In this document: positions 60,092 to 64,000 of the stretch, piece by piece | Layout: every line of letters begins with the position of its first letter | Numbering within the stretch: position 1 is the first letter of the stretch | Source: Bacteroidota bacterium | GTDB taxonomy: Bacteria > Bacteroidota > Bacteroidia > Bacteroidales > Lentimicrobiaceae | Length of the DNA stretch: 64,000 nucleotides | NCBI GenBank assembly: GCA_009773515.1 | Contig: WSXX01000001.1 | Coordinates: 216,097-280,096, forward strand | Direction: 5' to 3' | Program-made: the position numbers and the translations under genes | The notes under the pieces: model-generated | What the model was told of the DNA's origin: nothing | The model's database searches: none | The model's input: only the letters and a program-made list of their open reading frames with translations

Positions 60092-61768
60092 CTACAACAA
60101 TTCATTGGCCAGATTCGCCAATTCTGAGCGCTCACCCTTCTCAAGTCGCACATGTGCATAAATTGCATTATGTTTGACTTTGTCAATCAGATAGGATAAG
60201 CCATTACTTTGAGCATCAAGGTAAGGCGTGTCAATCTGGTAAATATCTCCTGTAAAGATAATCTTGGTCCCCTGCCCTGCCCGGGTTATAATGGTTTTAA
60301 CTTCGTGAGGAGTGAGGTTTTGTGCCTCATCAACTATGAAACAGACATTCGAAATACTTCTTCCCCTGATATAAGCCAAAGGCTGAATTACCAGCTTCTC
60401 AGATTCCAGAGATTCAGAAATATTTTTGAACTCCTTGTCCTTTTCGCTGTATTGACTCTGTATGAACTTCAGATTATCATACAAAGGCTCCATGTAAGGG
60501 TTGATTTTCGATTTTATATCGCCCGGCAGAAATCCGATATCCTTATTACTGAGCGGAACAATCGGCCGTGCCAGAAAAACCTGTTTAAAATTTCGTTTTT
60601 GTTCCAGCGCAGCAGCCAATGCAAGTAAAGTTTTGCCGGTACCTGCAACTCCCTGCAAAGTAACCAGTTTAACATCGGGATTAAGTATGGCATGCATGGC
60701 AAAAACCTGTTCGGCATTGCGCGGAGTAATCCGGAAGGATGAACGTTTCTCAATTCTTTCAATCCTGCGGGATTGTGAATTGTAAAAAGCCAGTGCTGAA
60801 GTTGTGGTATTTCTTAAAATGTAGTAATGATTGGCAACCGGATTCTTCTCCCCTATTTCTCTGGCAGAACAATAACCCTGCTGGTAAAGTTTGTCAATCA
60901 CTTTACTGCTCAGGTTGTTCACCGTTGAAATACCGGTATAAAGCCCTTCAACATCTTTGATTTTGCCTGTGAGGAAATCCTCAGCAGTAATGTTCAGCGA
61001 CTTGGCTTTCAGCCTGAGATTAATGTCTTTGCTTACAAGAATTACTTTCCTGTCAGGATAATCCTGCACCAGACCAATGGCTGCGTTCAGAATCCGATGA
61101 TCGGGTTTATTCTCATCAAATATTTTGCGGGCATCCATTGCATCGCTCCGCTCATTCATCACAACTTTAAAGCTTCCGCCTTTTGATTTTACCAGCGGAA
61201 TCCAGTCGGTGAGGGTGGCATTTTCTGAAAGATTATCGAGAATCCTGATAAATTCACGGGCTTCGAAATTCTTTGTATCATTCCCTTTTTTGAAATTATC
61301 AAGCTCTTCGAGCACAGTTATGGGAATGGCTACATCATTGTCATCAAAACTGTTTATGGAATTATGATTGTAGAGAATTACTGAAGTATCCAGCACAAAG
61401 ATTTTTTTCGTTTTGGGCTTGCGGGATACTTTAGGAGCAGCTGTTTTAGCTGTTTTTTCTTTAACCGGACTTACTTCCGAAACCGCAATCTTTTTTGAAG
61501 CGGGTTTACCATTTGCAATGGGCTCAATTGTATCGGGATGGATAACCCGTTCTGTAAAATCGCTGATAAATCCTGGTTCAGGTTTGATATCAGACAACGA
61601 AATGGAAAGAATATCCGAAGGTTTATGGCGAATTGCTTTTTTAGAATTTGCTGCAGATTTGAATTTTGTTTGAATATCTGCGGGTATTTCTTTGACCTTT
61701 CTGACTGTTTGCCTTTTCTTTGATGGGCTGGTCGTCGCCTCTTTTGTTCTTAGTTGTTTTTTAGCCAT
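60092..61768 (-). CDS. PIN-PhoH fusion protein (PhoH2 type)
   Basis: The 558-residue protein has a Lys/Pro-rich disordered N-terminus (1-120). A PIN nuclease domain (about 121-265) begins KKIFVLDTSVILYN (Asp127) and has VLEELDNFK. The PhoH ATPase domain (about 345-558) has Walker A GVAGTGKT (373-380) and VCFIVDEAQNLT. PhoH2 proteins couple RNA unwinding to RNA cleavage. The usual family length is near 440, so the extra basic N-terminal stretch is about 110 residues longer and may bind RNA. Single gene, convergent with the M28 gene. Confidence 0.9.
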   Translation of the reverse strand: MAKKQLRTKEATTSPSKKRQTVRKVKEIPADIQTKFKSAANSKKAIRHKPSDILSISLSDIKPEPGFISDFTERVIHPDTIEPIANGKPASKKIAVSEVSPVKEKTAKTAAPKVSRKPKTKKIFVLDTSVILYNHNSINSFDDNDVAIPITVLEELDNFKKGNDTKNFEAREFIRILDNLSENATLTDWIPLVKSKGGSFKVVMNERSDAMDARKIFDENKPDHRILNAAIGLVQDYPDRKVILVSKDINLRLKAKSLNITAEDFLTGKIKDVEGLYTGISTVNNLSSKVIDKLYQQGYCSAREIGEKNPVANHYYILRNTTTSALAFYNSQSRRIERIEKRSSFRITPRNAEQVFAMHAILNPDVKLVTLQGVAGTGKTLLALAAALEQKRNFKQVFLARPIVPLSNKDIGFLPGDIKSKINPYMEPLYDNLKFIQSQYSEKDKEFKNISESLESEKLVIQPLAYIRGRSISNVCFIVDEAQNLTPHEVKTIITRAGQGTKIIFTGDIYQIDTPYLDAQSNGLSYLIDKVKHNAIYAHVRLEKGERSELANLANELL

Positions 61769-61789
61769 AGTACGTAGTTTTAAAGATAG

Positions 61790-62314
61790 CTACCTGCAAC
61801 CATGTGGCACTTTCACCAATTTGCCTGTGTCGTAACCATCATTCATTAAATCATCAACAATGCTATTAAAAACTTCGGGATCAAGTTCAGGTGTTCTGCT
61901 TAAAATCCACAGGTAATTCTTTTTGGGTGATGAAACAACTGCCCATTGATAGTCTGCATCCAACCTTACAATCCAGTAATCAGCTCTGAAAGGCCAGAAA
62001 AACTGAACTTTCAGTTTGGTATTATTCGTTGCTTTTACAACAAATGCTTTTCCGGTTATACCGCTGACCTTCTGGTCAAAACCACCTTTTCTGCATTGAT
62101 TAACCACTTTAACGTAACCTTCGGGCATTAAAGTGTATTCTGCTGTGGTGCAATGGCAGCCGCGCTGAAAACTCATTGGAAATGAAGCAATATCATACCA
62201 AAGCCCGGCGTATCTCTCCAGATCAACACTACCAACAGACGTTGGGGTTTTGTCCTGAGCTTTGCAACCCAAAAACAGCAATCCTGAGACCATTAACAAC
62301 AAACCGGATTTCAT
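61790..62314 (-). CDS. blc: Bacterial lipocalin lipoprotein
   Basis: The 174-residue protein has a lipobox FLGC (Cys17). The lipocalin signature LERYAGLWYDIASFPMSFQR includes the G-x-W of strand A, and later motifs are VNQCRKGG, KLKVQFFWPFRADYWIVRLD and the closing YLWILSRTPELD. It is close to E. coli Blc, an outer-membrane lipocalin that binds lysophospholipids and fatty acids. It lies 21 bases upstream of the PhoH gene on the same strand, so co-transcription is possible. Confidence 0.9.
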   Translation of the reverse strand: MKSGLLLMVSGLLFLGCKAQDKTPTSVGSVDLERYAGLWYDIASFPMSFQRGCHCTTAEYTLMPEGYVKVVNQCRKGGFDQKVSGITGKAFVVKATNNTKLKVQFFWPFRADYWIVRLDADYQWAVVSSPKKNYLWILSRTPELDPEVFNSIVDDLMNDGYDTGKLVKVPHGCR

Positions 62315-62734
62315 TCGTATTTATGTTTGAAGTAAAAATAACCAATAACATTTCCATAATTACTGGTTTCTGAAAATATTAAGTAACAATGCAAGAGCCT
62401 TCCAATATTTTGCGTATCAACTATTTAAATAATTTATCAACAATTTTTTCTGCGGCAGTTGGAAAAATAAACAAAATTTAAGGTTAAAGAACTTTTGAAA
62501 AGTGCAATGCATAACGGATTCTCCGGGATAACTTCCAGGGTTCAGGTTTTTTCTTTAAAACTCTTTTAAAGGTGATTTAAAAGGTGTTGATGTTTTGAAG
62601 TTTCTGTTCGCTTTGTGGCAAGAAATTTTTTGATTTTTACCGGACAATTGTGAATATATCAATACAGCATAAAAGGTGATAGTGATATTAAACCTGGTGA
62701 AAGTTCAAAATCGTCAAGAGGTTTGCCTGAATTT
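62315..62734. other. Intergenic stretch upstream of the lipocalin gene
   Basis: AT-rich DNA without a convincing gene, tRNA or terminator. It should hold the lipocalin promoter, but no clear TAnnTTTG was placed. Confidence 0.45.
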
Positions 62735-63046
62735 TTCAAGGATTTCGGTAATTTTTTCAAGGATTTCGGTAACTCTTTCAAGGATTTCGATTACTCTTTC
62801 AAGGATTTCGATTACTCTTTCAAGGATTTCGGTAACTCTTTCAAGGATTTCGATTACTCTTTCAAGGATTTCGATAACTTTTTCAAGGATTTCGGTAACC
62901 GTTTCAAGGATTTCGATTACTCTTTCAAGGATTTCGGTAACCGCTTCAAGGATTTCGATTATCTCTTCAAGGAACTTGATTACGTCTTAAGTGCTCTTTC
63001 AAGGATTTCGGATAACCGCTTCAAGGGTTTCGATAACTCTTTCAAT
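62735..63046 (+). repeat. 21-bp minisatellite array (TTCAAGGATTTCGRTWACTC-type units)
   Basis: Twelve units of exactly 21 bases run from 62735 to 62986, followed by a break and about two to three further units. Variation is confined to the last seven bases. Two plus-strand frames stay open through it: one from 62723 reads heptads FKDFGNS/FKDFDYS for 116 codons, the other reads RISVTLS. Whether either is translated is unknown; no signal or domain flanks the repeat. It has the same period as 7590-7786. Confidence 0.9.
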
Positions 63047-63240
63047 AGCCTAATATCCAATGAATTACTTTAACAACAATTAACAATTTGATAAATACCC
63101 AGGTTATAGGGGTAAATCAGTTTGATATACTTTCATTTCAAGTTCTGAAATGTAATGCCGTAGTGCCCGCAAACTGTTTCAATGCAACTTAAATGGCGCT
63201 AAGGCCATGAAATCTGGAGGTTTTAACTCCGGATGAAGAG

Positions 63241-63921
63241 TTATCTTGAATCTTGATAACTTGTCAGAATGCCCTTTTCGAAATACAAATACATACTGTA
63301 ATAAACCCATTGTTCATGAACTCCCCATGATCCAACTGTTCGATTAATACTTCTGGGAGCACCCAAACTAATCTTTGCCATTTCAGATGTCATGCCAATC
63401 CAATAGTATCCATCCAGCAGTTTCTGTCCAGTTACATTCCCATATTTATTTAAAATTCCTTGCCTATATTCATTTTGCTTCTGTTTTTGAATAGCTGTTT
63501 GTTTATTATTTTCTATCATTTTTTTTTCTTCATCTTCCTTTTCCTTTTTTATTCGGAATTCTTCATTTTTCCTTTCAATTTCTTCTTTGAATATTTGTAC
63601 TTCTTCAGTGTCGCTTATATATAATTCATGTAAATATCCAAAATATTGCCCGTTATTAATTACCCAATACCCTTCCTGGAAATCTGTAAGTTTAACAGTG
63701 TCCGACTTATTTAAGTGCGATATTACTTGAGACAATGGATTGCTTGATTTTCTCAGTTTACCATTCATCCTGAGTGTTGCGCGCATAGTTAACTCACCAT
63801 CGTCTGATTGGAAGGATGATAGAATTTCCTGATTCTGTAGTTGCTTGATTTCTTTTCGTATTTCATTCAGAGAATCTGTCTTTATTTTTATTTCATTCTC
63901 TAATTGGATAATCCGGATCAA
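63241..63921 (-). CDS. Coiled-coil protein with SH3-like and small C-terminal domain, probably 5'-truncated
   Basis: The 226-residue frame begins at TTG with no ATG nearby. An N-terminal coiled coil (about 5-32) is followed by an SH3-like segment (about 45-105, SDTVKLTDFQEGYWVINNGQ), then a very charged helix (110-155, EEIERKNEEFRIKKEKEDEE). The C-terminal domain (about 165-226) with YYWIGMTSEMAKISLGAPRS resembles the SmpA/BamE-like fold. A signal peptide or anchor would be expected before the coiled coil but is missing. Sequence just upstream looks like the end of a mobile element, so the true 5' part may have been lost. Confidence 0.55.
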   Translation of the reverse strand: MIRIIQLENEIKIKTDSLNEIRKEIKQLQNQEILSSFQSDDGELTMRATLRMNGKLRKSSNPLSQVISHLNKSDTVKLTDFQEGYWVINNGQYFGYLHELYISDTEEVQIFKEEIERKNEEFRIKKEKEDEEKKMIENNKQTAIQKQKQNEYRQGILNKYGNVTGQKLLDGYYWIGMTSEMAKISLGAPRSINRTVGSWGVHEQWVYYSMYLYFEKGILTSYQDSR

Positions 63922-64000
63922 GTTGACCCCCTAAACCCAGAAATAAACCGGATGTTTTTCTCTGATTATTTTGAAAAATAGCATGACATTCCGGCAGATG
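63905..64000. mobile_element. Possible end of an IS21-type insertion sequence
   Basis: Read on the minus strand, GGGGGTCAACTTGATCCGG is the kind of 'GGGTCAA...CCGG' phrase found at IS21-family ends, and CCGG-containing segments recur at about 63951 and 63991. No transposase is visible because the window ends. Low certainty. Confidence 0.25.

Noticed and set aside
62735..63046. CRISPR array
   Set aside because: The repeats are directly adjacent 21-bp units with no unique spacers between them, and no cas gene is near.

Overview
The window looks like a chromosomal piece of a member of the Bacteroidota, probably a Bacteroidales/Marinilabiliales-type organism. The evidence is two SusC/SusD pairs, several proteins with C-terminal type IX secretion (T9SS) sorting domains, CarboxypepD_reg-plug-barrel outer-membrane receptors, a LytS-type kinase behind a Reg_prop propeller, and promoters of the TAnnTTTG type. 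Base composition is moderately AT-rich. I saw no rRNA, tRNA or CRISPR array.

Layout. 1-7.4 kb: a propeller sensor kinase cut by the left edge, a TonB-dependent outer-membrane protein and a secreted M14 carboxypeptidase. 7.4-10 kb: repeat-rich and gene-poor, with a GGTTRA hexamer array, a 21-bp tandem array, a T9SS cargo gene and a duplicated 218-bp element with a hairpin. 10-17.8 kb: a structural gene followed by an array of unrelated, mostly unrecognised genes. These lie between three near-equal 91-92-nt promoter/leader copies ending in CTCRTT, one attC-like stem-loop, and three copies of a short end element (AATMGAGT...GTTAGCT). This is the part most like an undescribed system: an integron-like cassette locus with repeated insertion points and no integrase in view.

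17.8-24.5 kb: a Crp/Fnr regulator divergent from a six-gene operon: an octaheme cytochrome of the tetrathionate reductase family, a membrane cytochrome b, three rhodanese-fold proteins and a porin. A perfect FNR/CRP-type box lies between them. One rhodanese lacks the catalytic cysteine and ends in a Gly-rich arm with a terminal Cys. I infer cell-envelope inorganic sulfur electron transfer.

24.5-47.4 kb: two divided polysaccharide-utilisation operons. One runs + (sugar MFS, GH144/PF10091-type glycosidase, SusC, SusD, LamG lipoprotein). The other runs - (PKD lipoprotein, SusC, SusD, GH30). Both carry the same CTTAGTGTA-N5-TACACAAAC palindrome upstream, suggesting one regulon, plausibly for a beta-glucan. 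Between them are a secreted duplicated-domain T9SS protein, a lysozyme-like protein and a deoxyhypusine synthase-like gene.

47.7-50.1 kb: agmatinase-like and arginine decarboxylase genes, which with the deoxyhypusine synthase-like gene suggest polyamine synthesis. 50.6-58 kb: an ABC efflux set (permease, ATPase, adaptor) divergent from a sigma-54 response regulator and its histidine kinase. 58-64 kb: nitroreductase, M28 peptidase, a dyad-symmetric repeat cluster, PIN-PhoH, lipocalin, a second 21-bp tandem array and a coiled-coil protein that may be cut by a mobile element at the right edge.
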